From Kordia zhangzhouensis (GTDB taxonomy: Bacteria; Bacteroidota; Bacteroidia; Flavobacteriales; Flavobacteriaceae), in NCBI RefSeq assembly GCF_001005305.1, contig NZ_LBMH01000003.1, positions 372,001-436,000 on the forward strand: a DNA stretch of 64,000 nucleotides, read 5' to 3'. The notes beneath the pieces were generated by a model. It saw nothing but the letters and a program-made list of their open reading frames with translations, ran no database searches and was not told the DNA's origin. Position 1 is the stretch's first letter. The number at the start of each line of letters is the position of its first letter. Both the position numbers and the translations under genes were made by a program. Shown piece after piece: positions 18,292 through 26,199 of the stretch.

Positions 18292-18852
18292 ATGCGATTA
18301 CATAATTTAAAATTAGTTTGGCTTCTTTTAACCTGCTTTTCCGTAATTTTTATGGAGGCACAAGAAAGTCATTCAAAACAAAAAACTACTCAAAAACTAG
18401 GCGATGTACTTCTTATAGTAGTTCCTGTAACTACACTAGGCACCAGTTTTTATATTAAGGACACTAAAGGAGCATGGCAGTTTACAAAAGGATTAATTTT
18501 TACAGAGTTAGTTACGTATGGACTTAAACTTTCTATAAACAAATCAAGACCTGATTTAAGTAATACTAATTCTTTTCCTTCCGGACATACCGCAACAACC
18601 TTTCATAGCGCAGGTTATATTCATAGAAGATATGGTTTTACATATAGTATTCCTGCCTATCTACTAGCTGGTTTTACCGCTGCTAGCAGAGTTGATTCTA
18701 ACAAACACGATATACTTGATATCCTTGCAGGTGCTGCCATAGGACTAGGAAGCAATTTGATATTTACTACTGAATATCAAAAGAAACATTTTGATTTGAC
18801 TTTTTCAGGAGACAAAAAGAGTTTTTTGATTGGATTCACATATAAATTTTAG
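18292..18852 (+). CDS. PAP2-family phosphatase, exported (first of a pair)
   Basis: Type 2 phosphatidic-acid phosphatase of 186 residues. The three-part active site is intact: KLSINKSRP (K-x6-RP), FPSGHTATTF, and SRVDSNKHDILD (SR-x5-H-x3-D). A signal peptide (about residues 1-24) precedes the domain. The chain ends HFDLTF...GFTYKF, with a terminal Phe and alternating aromatic pattern like an outer-membrane beta-signal, so a periplasmic or outer-membrane position is possible (inference). Likely substrates are isoprenyl or lipid pyrophosphates. It is 3 nt upstream of its paralogue. Confidence 0.88.
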   Translation: MRLHNLKLVWLLLTCFSVIFMEAQESHSKQKTTQKLGDVLLIVVPVTTLGTSFYIKDTKGAWQFTKGLIFTELVTYGLKLSINKSRPDLSNTNSFPSGHTATTFHSAGYIHRRYGFTYSIPAYLLAGFTAASRVDSNKHDILDILAGAAIGLGSNLIFTTEYQKKHFDLTFSGDKKSFLIGFTYKF

Positions 18853-18855
18853 AAA

Positions 18856-19434
18856 ATGAGAAAAATCGAATTTACACTGCTTGTAACTACCTTTTTATTG
18901 TTTTCATCTTCATTATTTTCTCAGGAAGAAAGTCCTAGAGAAATTAAATATGAAAAAACTATCCAAGATACTGGCGACGTGATACAAATTGCTTTACCAG
19001 CAACAGCTTTCATTTCTACTTTAATCATGGACGATGGCAAAGGAAGTTGGCAATTTATAAAATCTTTCGGGACAAACTTAGGAGTAACGTATTTACTTAA
19101 ATATGCTATTAACAAGCCCAGACCTGATGGCGCAACAGATGGACATGCTTTTCCTTCTGGACATACTTCTACGGCATTTCAAAGCGCTGCTTTTATCCAA
19201 AAAAGATATGGATGGAAATACGGTATTCCAGCATTTGCCCTAGCAGGATTTGTGGCATATAGTAGAATAGAAGGATTAAATGACAGACATGATGGATGGG
19301 ATGTATTAGGCGGCATCGTAGTAGGAATTGGAAGTTCTTATTTATTTACCACACCGTACAAAAGAGACCATTTTAAACTAACATTTTCAAAAGAAAACAA
19401 CATATATCAATTAGGTTTATTATACAGATTTTAA
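18856..19434 (+). CDS. PAP2-family phosphatase, exported (second of a pair)
   Basis: A 192-residue paralogue of the preceding gene with the same plan: signal peptide (residues 1-22, ending LFSQ), KYAINKPRP, FPSGHTSTAF and SRIEGLNDRHDGWD. In the last motif seven residues, not five, separate SR from the catalytic His, a small departure from the consensus SR-x5-H. The C-terminus (HFKLTF...LGLLYRF) repeats the beta-signal-like ending of its neighbour. The pair suggests a tandem duplication followed by divergence. One base separates it from the ICMT-like gene, so they are one transcript. Confidence 0.88.
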   Translation: MRKIEFTLLVTTFLLFSSSLFSQEESPREIKYEKTIQDTGDVIQIALPATAFISTLIMDDGKGSWQFIKSFGTNLGVTYLLKYAINKPRPDGATDGHAFPSGHTSTAFQSAAFIQKRYGWKYGIPAFALAGFVAYSRIEGLNDRHDGWDVLGGIVVGIGSSYLFTTPYKRDHFKLTFSKENNIYQLGLLYRF

Positions 19435-19435
19435 C

Positions 19436-20176
19436 ATGGCACTACAAGAAGAATTAAAAACACAAGGAGATTATTTATTCAAAAACAGAAGTTACTTACC
19501 ATTAATTATATTAGGTATTGGCCTTTCAGTGCATTGCTATACAGAATACACTGAAATTGAAGGAAAAGAAAATTGGATTACAGAATCATTTGAATATATA
19601 TGCTTAGCCGTTTCTCTACTCGGTTTTGCAATTAGAGTGTATACCGTTGGATTTGCTGCAAAAAACACTTCGGGTAGAAATACAAAAGATGGACAAATTG
19701 CAGACCAATTAAATGTGAAAGGAGTATACTCCATAGTAAGGCATCCTCTATATGTTGGTAATTTTTTTATGTGGTTAGGCATAGGAATGCTTACAGAAAA
19801 CTTTTGGTTTGTAATGTCTTTTATTCTCTTTTACGCCTTCTATTATGAAAGAATCATGTATGCAGAAGAAAACTTTTTGAGAAAGAAGTTTGGCAACGAA
19901 TATATTGAATGGGCAAATAAAGTTCCCGCTTTCATCCCAAGTTTCAAAGGTTTTCAAAAACCCACACAATCATTTGATTGGAAAAAAGTGTTAAAGAAAG
20001 AAAAAAACGGGATTGCTGCTGTATTTATTGTGTTTTGGTTTTTTGAGTGTATCGGAGACTTTGCAGAAAATGGAAAACTTACCATAGAAATCGATTTTTG
20101 GTTTATATCTGCACTTCTATTCTCTTTCATTTATTTGATTTTGAAAATTCTAAAAAAGAGAAAAGTTTTAGACTAG
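19436..20176 (+). CDS. Isoprenylcysteine carboxyl methyltransferase (ICMT)-family protein
   Basis: Membrane methyltransferase of the ICMT/PEMT-like superfamily, 246 residues. About five hydrophobic helices surround the conserved cofactor region GVYSIVRHPLYVGNFFMWLG (about residues 95-114) with the later YYERIMYAEENFLRKKFG and YIEWANKVPAFIP. Bacterial members methylate lipids or small molecules; the substrate here is unknown. It is the last gene of the araC-PAP2-PAP2 cassette, which suggests an envelope-lipid or isoprenoid modification (inference). Confidence 0.85.
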   Translation: MALQEELKTQGDYLFKNRSYLPLIILGIGLSVHCYTEYTEIEGKENWITESFEYICLAVSLLGFAIRVYTVGFAAKNTSGRNTKDGQIADQLNVKGVYSIVRHPLYVGNFFMWLGIGMLTENFWFVMSFILFYAFYYERIMYAEENFLRKKFGNEYIEWANKVPAFIPSFKGFQKPTQSFDWKKVLKKEKNGIAAVFIVFWFFECIGDFAENGKLTIEIDFWFISALLFSFIYLILKILKKRKVLD

Positions 20177-20267
20177 ATATTTTCTAGAGTATAGTTTTAA
20201 AAAGTAAAATCCTTCGGACAATTTAGTTACCCAAATGCTAGATAGCACAATTTCATCTAGATGTTTT

Positions 20268-20388
20268 CATCAAACCTTCAAGACATTTTTAAATTTTAAT
20301 ACCCATTAAAAAAAGTTTGATACGTATCAAAATAAATTCTACTACGGAACAACTGTGTAAAACGTCTTGAAGATTCCGTGATTTGATG
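20268..20388. repeat. Nested palindromic element in a convergent gap
   Basis: A perfect 16-bp palindrome TTTGATACGTATCAAA (20316-20331) is flanked nearly symmetrically by inverted arms TTCAAGACATTTT (20277-20289) and AAAACGTCTTGAA (20359-20371; one mismatch), and by outer arms CATCAAA (20268-20274) and TTTGATG (20382-20388). A further palindrome CATCTAGATG lies at 20254-20263. It sits between two convergent genes and has no T tract, so it is not a simple terminator. A degenerate mobile repeat or a regulator-binding region are both possible. Confidence 0.6.
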
Positions 20389-20412
20389 CTGAGGTTTTGG
20401 TAGAATGATCCG

Positions 20413-21669
20413 CTACTTTACAACGGCTGCTGCTTCTTTTTTTGGCAACATCTTTTTATAGCGACCATTGCCTATATATGTATAAATAAGTTCCGAAAGG
20501 TAAAATTTGTGATGTCGCCACGAATCACCTAAGCGAACCACAATAATATTTTCGGTTGGGTTTACATATACATGCTGACCTAAGATACCGAGTGCATTGT
20601 AATCATCGCCTTGAAAATAACATACATAGTTGCCACTTTGGAGCTTTTTAGAACCGAGGAATTGTTTGTTGTTCGCCTCTGCATAGGCTTTTCCTTCTTC
20701 TACAGTTGGAAAGATATCATAATGCGAGCTTGTCCACCACTTGTTCTTATATCCTTGATGATTTCGTATTTTTTTACCGCTATCGGTTTTTGCTACCCAA
20801 GCCGCTGGTACAATTTGCTCTCCATTCCATTGACCGCCTTGCAAGTACAAACGTCCGAATTTGGCAAAGTCTTCCGTAGTTGCATTGAGGCAGCAAAATG
20901 CTTTTACCATTTTATTCCGTTCGCTATCAACTGTCCACGTAGCGTCCGATTTCATTCCTAGAGGTTTCCACAACTTTTCGGAAAGATATTCTTGTAATGG
21001 TTTTTGAGTAACACGTTCAAGAATTACTCCTAGTACTTGCGTATCAATACTTCTATAATTGAAACGTCCTGGCGCTTCTTCAATGGTCATTCCGTTGGTT
21101 ATTTTGGAACGAATATTAGTCCCGTAATACAATCGTGCCATTCCTGTAAATGGATTGATGATAGGATATTCGTCGAATTTGATACCGCTTTGCATATTCA
21201 ACAAGTGCTGAATGGTAATCTTTTCAAAATCTTTATCTTGAGTTAAAAGTTCAGGCAAGTATTTTGTAATAGGGTCTTTTTCATGAAGCAACCCCTCTTC
21301 TTGTGCAATTCCTATCAAAGCAGATACAAATGATTTACCTACGGAGAAAGAAGTCAATAATGATTCTTCATTATATGTGTTAAAGTAACGCTCATAGATA
21401 ATAGTATCATTTTTTATAACCATGAACGCATTGGTATTACTTCCTTGTAATGTTTCATCTAAAAAGGAAGCCAACTCTGTGTTTGTATTGACTGCAAATG
21501 TAAATTCTTGTGTTCCTTTTTCTACAATTACTTTAGGCTGCCATGTATGATCGGTAACATCGGCTTGCCCATGTACAATTGAGCGATAAACCATTGTACA
21601 ACTTTCACAATAAAGTGCAGTAATTAGTAAAAGTACTAGGGTAGAAATTTTAAAAATTGACGTTTTCAT
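20413..21669 (-). CDS. Serine hydrolase, beta-lactamase class C/PBP family
   Basis: Exported 418-residue serine hydrolase of the beta-lactamase (class C)/DD-peptidase-like superfamily. After a signal peptide (about residues 1-24, with nearby cysteines that could allow lipidation but no good lipobox) the nucleophile motif SVGK (SxxK) is in SFSVGKSFVSALIG, and FNYRSIDTQVLG supplies the Tyr motif. Such proteins are mostly esterases or peptidases and this should not be read as an antibiotic-resistance gene. It follows the LytTR gene on the same strand by 117 nt. Confidence 0.87.
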   Translation of the reverse strand: MKTSIFKISTLVLLLITALYCESCTMVYRSIVHGQADVTDHTWQPKVIVEKGTQEFTFAVNTNTELASFLDETLQGSNTNAFMVIKNDTIIYERYFNTYNEESLLTSFSVGKSFVSALIGIAQEEGLLHEKDPITKYLPELLTQDKDFEKITIQHLLNMQSGIKFDEYPIINPFTGMARLYYGTNIRSKITNGMTIEEAPGRFNYRSIDTQVLGVILERVTQKPLQEYLSEKLWKPLGMKSDATWTVDSERNKMVKAFCCLNATTEDFAKFGRLYLQGGQWNGEQIVPAAWVAKTDSGKKIRNHQGYKNKWWTSSHYDIFPTVEEGKAYAEANNKQFLGSKKLQSGNYVCYFQGDDYNALGILGQHVYVNPTENIIVVRLGDSWRHHKFYLSELIYTYIGNGRYKKMLPKKEAAAVVK

Positions 21670-21786
21670 TTGTTAGATTTTTATTGATATCACATGTCAA
21701 TATTCTAACATTTCCTTAGCGTTTACAAGTATTTGTGGCGAATGAACCGGTTTGAGTGGCGAATAGTTTTAACGTTGGCGAACGGT

Positions 21787-22596
21787 TTATTTTGCGGGAT
21801 TAATGAATTTGTCCATTACTACTTTTTTGTAGGTTTTAGAGACAGGTATTTCTACAGTTTCGGGTTTTAATATAAGAGTTGTTTGGGCAGCATCTCGTTT
21901 CCATTCTAAAAAATGAATAGGATTGATTAAGAATGAACGATGTGTTTTGAGTAAGAACGGAAAATCCTTTTGCATGACAGATATTTTGTTACGAAATAAG
22001 TCATTTTTCAATGTGCCATTGAGCAAGTAATGTACTTTTACATAATTATTAGCAGACTCTATATATACCAATTCTGAGGCTTGGATATGTAACACTTCCG
22101 CTTTGTTTTCTCCTTTAATAATAATTGTAGATTCTTGCAGTGTTGGTATGGTTTCTGGCAACGTTTTATCACCAAATTTCCAACGCAAAAATATCATTAC
22201 AGGCAGCATTAAAATTACTGTTGGAAATACACGTTGTGAAAAGAAAAACCAAAACGAATACGCATTTGGTTCATCAGGCAGTAAAATATACTTAAAGAAA
22301 ATAAAACTGGTAATTCCTGAAATGAATAGTAGCGATAAGACTAAAAGTATTTCCTTTACTAAATTCCAATAGTTTTTCCATTTATACAATAAATATTGAA
22401 TTGGAATTACGAGTATGTATGTAACAAGTGCCGCAGCACTATATCCAAATACAGCAAATCTGCGTTCATTTTTAGGAAGTTGATACATATCATAAGGTTC
22501 AACAAAGTAGAGAAACAGGAATAACCAAAGACCAATAAAAAATCCAATCAATAGCTGTTTTGCTACTGATTGGATATAAAAATTTTGTACTTGCAT
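21787..22596 (-). CDS. Membrane-anchored LytTR DNA-binding regulator
   Basis: A 269-residue one-component regulator. Four hydrophobic helices (about residues 13-135) are followed by a LytTR domain (about 165-265; VYIESANNYVKVHYLLNG, FLLKTHRSFLINP). There is no receiver domain, so the membrane part is the likely sensor. I start at the ATG at 22596; a GTG one codon upstream is possible. The start is only 10 nt after the clpX stop codon, implying cotranscription with clpP-clpX, which is unusual for a regulator of this kind. The serine hydrolase downstream may be its target or operon partner. Confidence 0.85.
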   Translation of the reverse strand: MQVQNFYIQSVAKQLLIGFFIGLWLFLFLYFVEPYDMYQLPKNERRFAVFGYSAAALVTYILVIPIQYLLYKWKNYWNLVKEILLVLSLLFISGITSFIFFKYILLPDEPNAYSFWFFFSQRVFPTVILMLPVMIFLRWKFGDKTLPETIPTLQESTIIIKGENKAEVLHIQASELVYIESANNYVKVHYLLNGTLKNDLFRNKISVMQKDFPFLLKTHRSFLINPIHFLEWKRDAAQTTLILKPETVEIPVSKTYKKVVMDKFINPAK

Positions 22597-22606
22597 CACG
22601 AATTGT

Positions 22607-23839
22607 TTATGATACCGCTTTTAGTTTTTTAATTGCTGCCTTAGAAAGCTTTTTCTCAGCATATGTTTTACTGATTTTCAATTCTTGTTCGTCAGAACCA
22701 GGTAATTCAAACATAGCATCTGTTAAGATTGTTTCACATAGTGAACGCAATCCTCTAGCTCCTAATTTGTATTCAATTGCTTTTTCCACAATAAATTCGA
22801 GCGCACCTTCTGTCATTTCAAATTCAATATTATCCATTGCGAATAATTTCTTGTATTGTTTTATGATTGCATTTTTAGGCTCTGTTAAAATAGCTCTTAG
22901 CGTATGTGCATCTAGTGGATTCATGTGTGTCAAAACAGGCAAACGACCAATGATTTCAGGAATCAATCCAAAGTCTTTCAAGTCTTTTGGCACAATGTAC
23001 TGTAATAGATTGTCTGCATCAATTGCTTCGTCTTCTTTAGAAGCACTGTAACCAACTGCTTGCATATTTAAACGACGTGTAATGATTCGTTCAATTCCAT
23101 CAAAAGCTCCTCCAGCCACAAATAAAATATTCTCTGTGTTTACTTCAATGAATTTTTGATCTGGGTGCTTTCTTCCTCCTTTAGGTGGCACATTTACTAC
23201 AGTACCTTCCAACAATTTTAATAATGCTTGCTGTACACCTTCTCCAGAAACATCTCTAGTGATAGAAGGATTATCGCTTTTACGAGCAATCTTATCAATT
23301 TCGTCAATGAATACAATTCCGCGTTCTGCTTTTTCTAAATTGTAATCGGCTGCTTGTAATAAACGTGTCAAAATACTTTCTACATCTTCTCCTACATAAC
23401 CCGCTTCGGTTAATACAGTGGCATCTACTATTGCTAAAGGAACATTTAACATACGCGCCACCGTTTTAGCCATAAGCGTTTTACCAGTTCCTGTTTGCCC
23501 CACCATGATGATATTACTTTTTTGTATTTCAATATCATCATTAGTTGGCGACTGTAACAATCGTTTGTAGTGATTGTATACTGCTACCGACATTACTTTT
23601 TTTGTTGCTTCTTGTCCGATAATAAATTCATCCAAGAACGCTTTGATTTGTTTCGGTTTACGAAGTACCAATTCAGATGATAATTCGTCGTTGCTTGATT
23701 GTTTGGATTCTTCTAGAACAATTCCATGAGCTTGCTCAATACATCTATCACAGATGTGTGCATCTAAACCTGCAATCAATAAGTTGGTTTCAGGCTTTTT
23801 TCGCCCACAAAATGAACATTCTAATTCTTCTTTCGCCAT
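22607..23839 (-). CDS. clpX: ATP-dependent Clp protease ATP-binding subunit ClpX
   Basis: AAA+ unfoldase that recognises, unfolds and feeds proteins to ClpP. The 410-residue protein starts with the C4 zinc-binding domain (CSFCGRKK and HICDRC, residues 9-37). Walker A GQTGTGKT (about 115-122), Walker [14 protein letters not shown] (about 175-187), the sensor regions and the C-terminal ClpB-D2-like domain ([10 protein letters not shown]) follow. It starts 27 nt after clpP ends, as a clpP-clpX operon, and continues into the LytTR gene. Confidence 0.98.
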   Translation of the reverse strand: MAKEELECSFCGRKKPETNLLIAGLDAHICDRCIEQAHGIVLEESKQSSNDELSSELVLRKPKQIKAFLDEFIIGQEATKKVMSVAVYNHYKRLLQSPTNDDIEIQKSNIIMVGQTGTGKTLMAKTVARMLNVPLAIVDATVLTEAGYVGEDVESILTRLLQAADYNLEKAERGIVFIDEIDKIARKSDNPSITRDVSGEGVQQALLKLLEGTVVNVPPKGGRKHPDQKFIEVNTENILFVAGGAFDGIERIITRRLNMQAVGYSASKEDEAIDADNLLQYIVPKDLKDFGLIPEIIGRLPVLTHMNPLDAHTLRAILTEPKNAIIKQYKKLFAMDNIEFEMTEGALEFIVEKAIEYKLGARGLRSLCETILTDAMFELPGSDEQELKISKTYAEKKLSKAAIKKLKAVS

Positions 23840-23866
23840 TATTTCATTATTGTTGACTTGTTGTGC

Positions 23867-24559
23867 TTACTCACGAACAAGTATTTCATCGATCATTCCA
23901 TATTCTTTTGCTTTGTCAGCTTTCATCCAGTAATCTCTATCAGAGTCATTGTAGACTTTGTCATAAGGTTGTCCTGAATGTTTTGAAATAATCTTATATA
24001 ATTCTTCTTTTAATATTAAAATTTCTCTTGCTGTAATTTCGATATCACTTGCTTGCCCTTGTGCTCCTCCAAGTGGTTGGTGAATCATTACTCTTGAGTG
24101 TGTTAATCCGGAACGTTTTCCAGCTTCTCCTGCACATAAAAGTACAGCACCCATTGAAGCAGCCATTCCTGTGCAGATAGTTGCCACATCAGGCTTGATG
24201 AATTGCATCGTATCATAGATTCCCAAACCAGCATATACACTTCCTCCTGGAGAGTTGATGTATATCTGAATATCTTTGGAAGAATCTACACTTTCCATAA
24301 ATAATAATTGTGCCTGTACAATGTTGGCAACTTGATCGTCAATTCCTGTACCTAAAAAGATGATACGATCCATCATTAAACGTGAAAATACGTCCATTTG
24401 CGCAACGTTTAATTGACGCTCTTCAATAATGTACGGAGTCATCCCTACTGGATTAGAGAAGGCAGATGGAGACATACGACTTACTATTTTGTCGTAGTAC
24501 ATATTATTGATACCGTGATGTTTAGTTGCGTATTTATGAAATTCTTTTTTAAAGTCCAT
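23867..24559 (-). CDS. clpP: ATP-dependent Clp protease proteolytic subunit ClpP
   Basis: Serine peptidase forming the tetradecameric proteolytic chamber of ClpXP. The catalytic triad is Ser135 (GMAASMGAV), His160 ([11 protein letters not shown]) and Asp209 (NDSDRDYW), with the same spacing as E. coli ClpP. At 230 residues it carries an N-terminal extension of about 35 residues, as is common in Bacteroidota. It lies between tig and clpX on the minus strand; a terminator-like hairpin separates it from tig. Confidence 0.98.
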   Translation of the reverse strand: MDFKKEFHKYATKHHGINNMYYDKIVSRMSPSAFSNPVGMTPYIIEERQLNVAQMDVFSRLMMDRIIFLGTGIDDQVANIVQAQLLFMESVDSSKDIQIYINSPGGSVYAGLGIYDTMQFIKPDVATICTGMAASMGAVLLCAGEAGKRSGLTHSRVMIHQPLGGAQGQASDIEITAREILILKEELYKIISKHSGQPYDKVYNDSDRDYWMKADKAKEYGMIDEILVRE

Positions 24560-24582
24560 GTTGAGTTTTTCGTTTTTTAATT

Positions 24583-24618
24583 AAAAAAAGGCGCTAAAAT
24601 CATAGTTTTTAACGCCTT
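24583..24618 (-). terminator. Terminator or attenuator between tig and clpP
   Basis: On the minus strand an AAGGCG-type arm (24618-24613) pairs with CGCCTT (24593-24588), extended by further A-T pairs with one mismatch, and is followed by seven T residues. It sits 23 nt after the tig stop and about 24 nt before the clpP start, so it should reduce readthrough from tig into clpPX. Confidence 0.75.
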
Positions 24619-24641
24619 AAATATAAGTATTTTATTTCTTA

Positions 24642-25967
24642 CTAGCTATCTCCGTATACTTCTTTAACGAAGTTTTCGTAAGTCACTTCTTTCTTTTTAA
24701 GGTTCGCTTTTTCCTTGAAAAGTTCTAATAATTTTTGACTTAATAATTGATCTGTTAATCTACGTACTTCATCTTGATTTGATAAAATTCTAGCTGCAAT
24801 GTTATCTAGTTCTTCATCACTAGGATTAAGTTGACCAAACTGTGCCATTTGCGCTCTAATCATCTCTTTTGCAAACGACTTTAAGTCTTCAAATTCTACT
24901 TTTACTTCGTTCTCTCTAACCAATTTATCTTGAATTAATTGGTAGCGCAATCCTTTTTCAGATTTTGTATATTCTTCTTCTGCTTGCTCAGGTGTTAACT
25001 CTTGTTCACCTGCAGATTGAATCCATTTTTTCAAGAAGTCTGCTGGAAGATCGAATTTAGTATTCTCAATCAATTCTTCAGTAACATCATTCAACAAACG
25101 TTGATCTGATTGTTGTGCGAATTGACGTTCTGCATCTTCTTTGATTTTTTGTTTTACTTCTTCTACAGAAGTTACATTGCCTTCTCCAAACAACTTGTCG
25201 AACAACTCTTGATTTAATTCAGCTAATTCTCTTTTATTAGCTTCGTTGATTTTAAAGTTTACTTCAATATCTAAATCGTGTACTTCGTCGTGAGAAACTT
25301 TTAAGAAGTTCATCAAATCATGATCATCATTGAACAACCCTTTTGTTTTTAAGGTAATTGTATCTCCTACTTTTGCTCCTACAAATTTGTTAAGATTACG
25401 TTTTCCTTTCATCTTGTCTAGACCAAACGTAGCGTTGTTTTCAATTTCTCTTTCCTCACTTGTAAAAACTCCTGTTACTTCAGATTCTTCTGTTACTTCA
25501 TCTTGACTGATTAATTTCCCGTATTGTTTACGAATATTTTCAATCTGACCATCAATCATTTTATCATCAGCAACAATATCATAATGAGTAATTGCTTTCC
25601 CTTTTAAATCTACACTAAACTCAGGTGCCAATCCTAATTCAAACTCAAAAGAAAATGTTTCTGCATCCCAGTTAAATTCCTCTTGCATTCTTGGCAAAGG
25701 ATTCCCAAGGATATCTAGTTTTTCTTCAACTAAATATTTGTTTAAATTTTCTTGTAATAATTTGTTTACCTCATCCACAAGAACTGCTTTTCCATATTGC
25801 TTTTTTACAAGCCCCATAGGTACGCGACCTTTTCTAAAACCAGGAATGTTCGCAGTTTTTCTGTAGTCAGTAAGTATTTTGTTTACCTTATCGTTATAGT
25901 CATCTTTTTCAATATTAACAGTAACGACTGCATTTAAAGCATCAATATTTTCTCTTGTTATATTCAT
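24642..25967 (-). CDS. tig: Trigger factor (ribosome-associated chaperone)
   Basis: Ribosome-bound chaperone that folds nascent chains. The 441-residue protein has the N-terminal ribosome-binding domain with the signature GFRKGRVPMGLVKKQYG (about residues 42-58), a middle region in the position of the FKBP-type prolyl isomerase domain that is poorly conserved and seems divergent, as in other Bacteroidota, and an acidic helical C-terminal chaperone domain. A full TTG-N20-TACTTTTG promoter lies 30 nt upstream. The tig-clpP-clpX order is widely conserved. Confidence 0.96.
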   Translation of the reverse strand: MNITRENIDALNAVVTVNIEKDDYNDKVNKILTDYRKTANIPGFRKGRVPMGLVKKQYGKAVLVDEVNKLLQENLNKYLVEEKLDILGNPLPRMQEEFNWDAETFSFEFELGLAPEFSVDLKGKAITHYDIVADDKMIDGQIENIRKQYGKLISQDEVTEESEVTGVFTSEEREIENNATFGLDKMKGKRNLNKFVGAKVGDTITLKTKGLFNDDHDLMNFLKVSHDEVHDLDIEVNFKINEANKRELAELNQELFDKLFGEGNVTSVEEVKQKIKEDAERQFAQQSDQRLLNDVTEELIENTKFDLPADFLKKWIQSAGEQELTPEQAEEEYTKSEKGLRYQLIQDKLVRENEVKVEFEDLKSFAKEMIRAQMAQFGQLNPSDEELDNIAARILSNQDEVRRLTDQLLSQKLLELFKEKANLKKKEVTYENFVKEVYGDS

Positions 25968-25996
25968 CTTCTATTTATGATATGAAAATTGGGTTG

Positions 25997-26027
25997 CAAA
26001 AGTACATTATTTTTAAAAGCGAATCAA
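25997..26027 (-). promoter_or_regulatory. Bacteroidota-type promoter of tig
   Basis: Minus strand: TTG (26027-26025), 20-nt spacer, TACTTTTG (26004-25997). This matches TTG-N17-23-TAnnTTTG and predicts a start near 25990 with a leader of about 23 nt. Confidence 0.75.
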
Positions 26028-26149
26028 GTTATTTAAACAATTGTATATCAGATTATTTTTACTGCAATTACAGAAGTTTTTAAATATGAGAAGCAGCACA
26101 ATTACTTTTTTTGGTTTTTTAGAAAAAGAATCAAGCCATTTTTGGGCAT

Positions 26150-26175
26150 AAAAAAAGCACCGATAATCGGTGCTT
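26150..26175 (-). terminator. Terminator after the SGNH lipoprotein gene
   Basis: Compact hairpin: gcaccga (26157-26163) pairs with tcggtgc (26167-26173) around a 3-nt loop, followed on the minus strand by seven T residues. It ends the FadL-SGNH operon 25 nt after its last stop codon. Confidence 0.88.
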
Positions 26176-26199
26176 CATTATATTGTATACTACAATATG

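Noticed and set aside
20413-21669. Class C beta-lactamase resistance gene
   Set aside because: Only the superfamily SxxK and Tyr motifs are seen; most such chromosomal proteins are esterases or peptidases.
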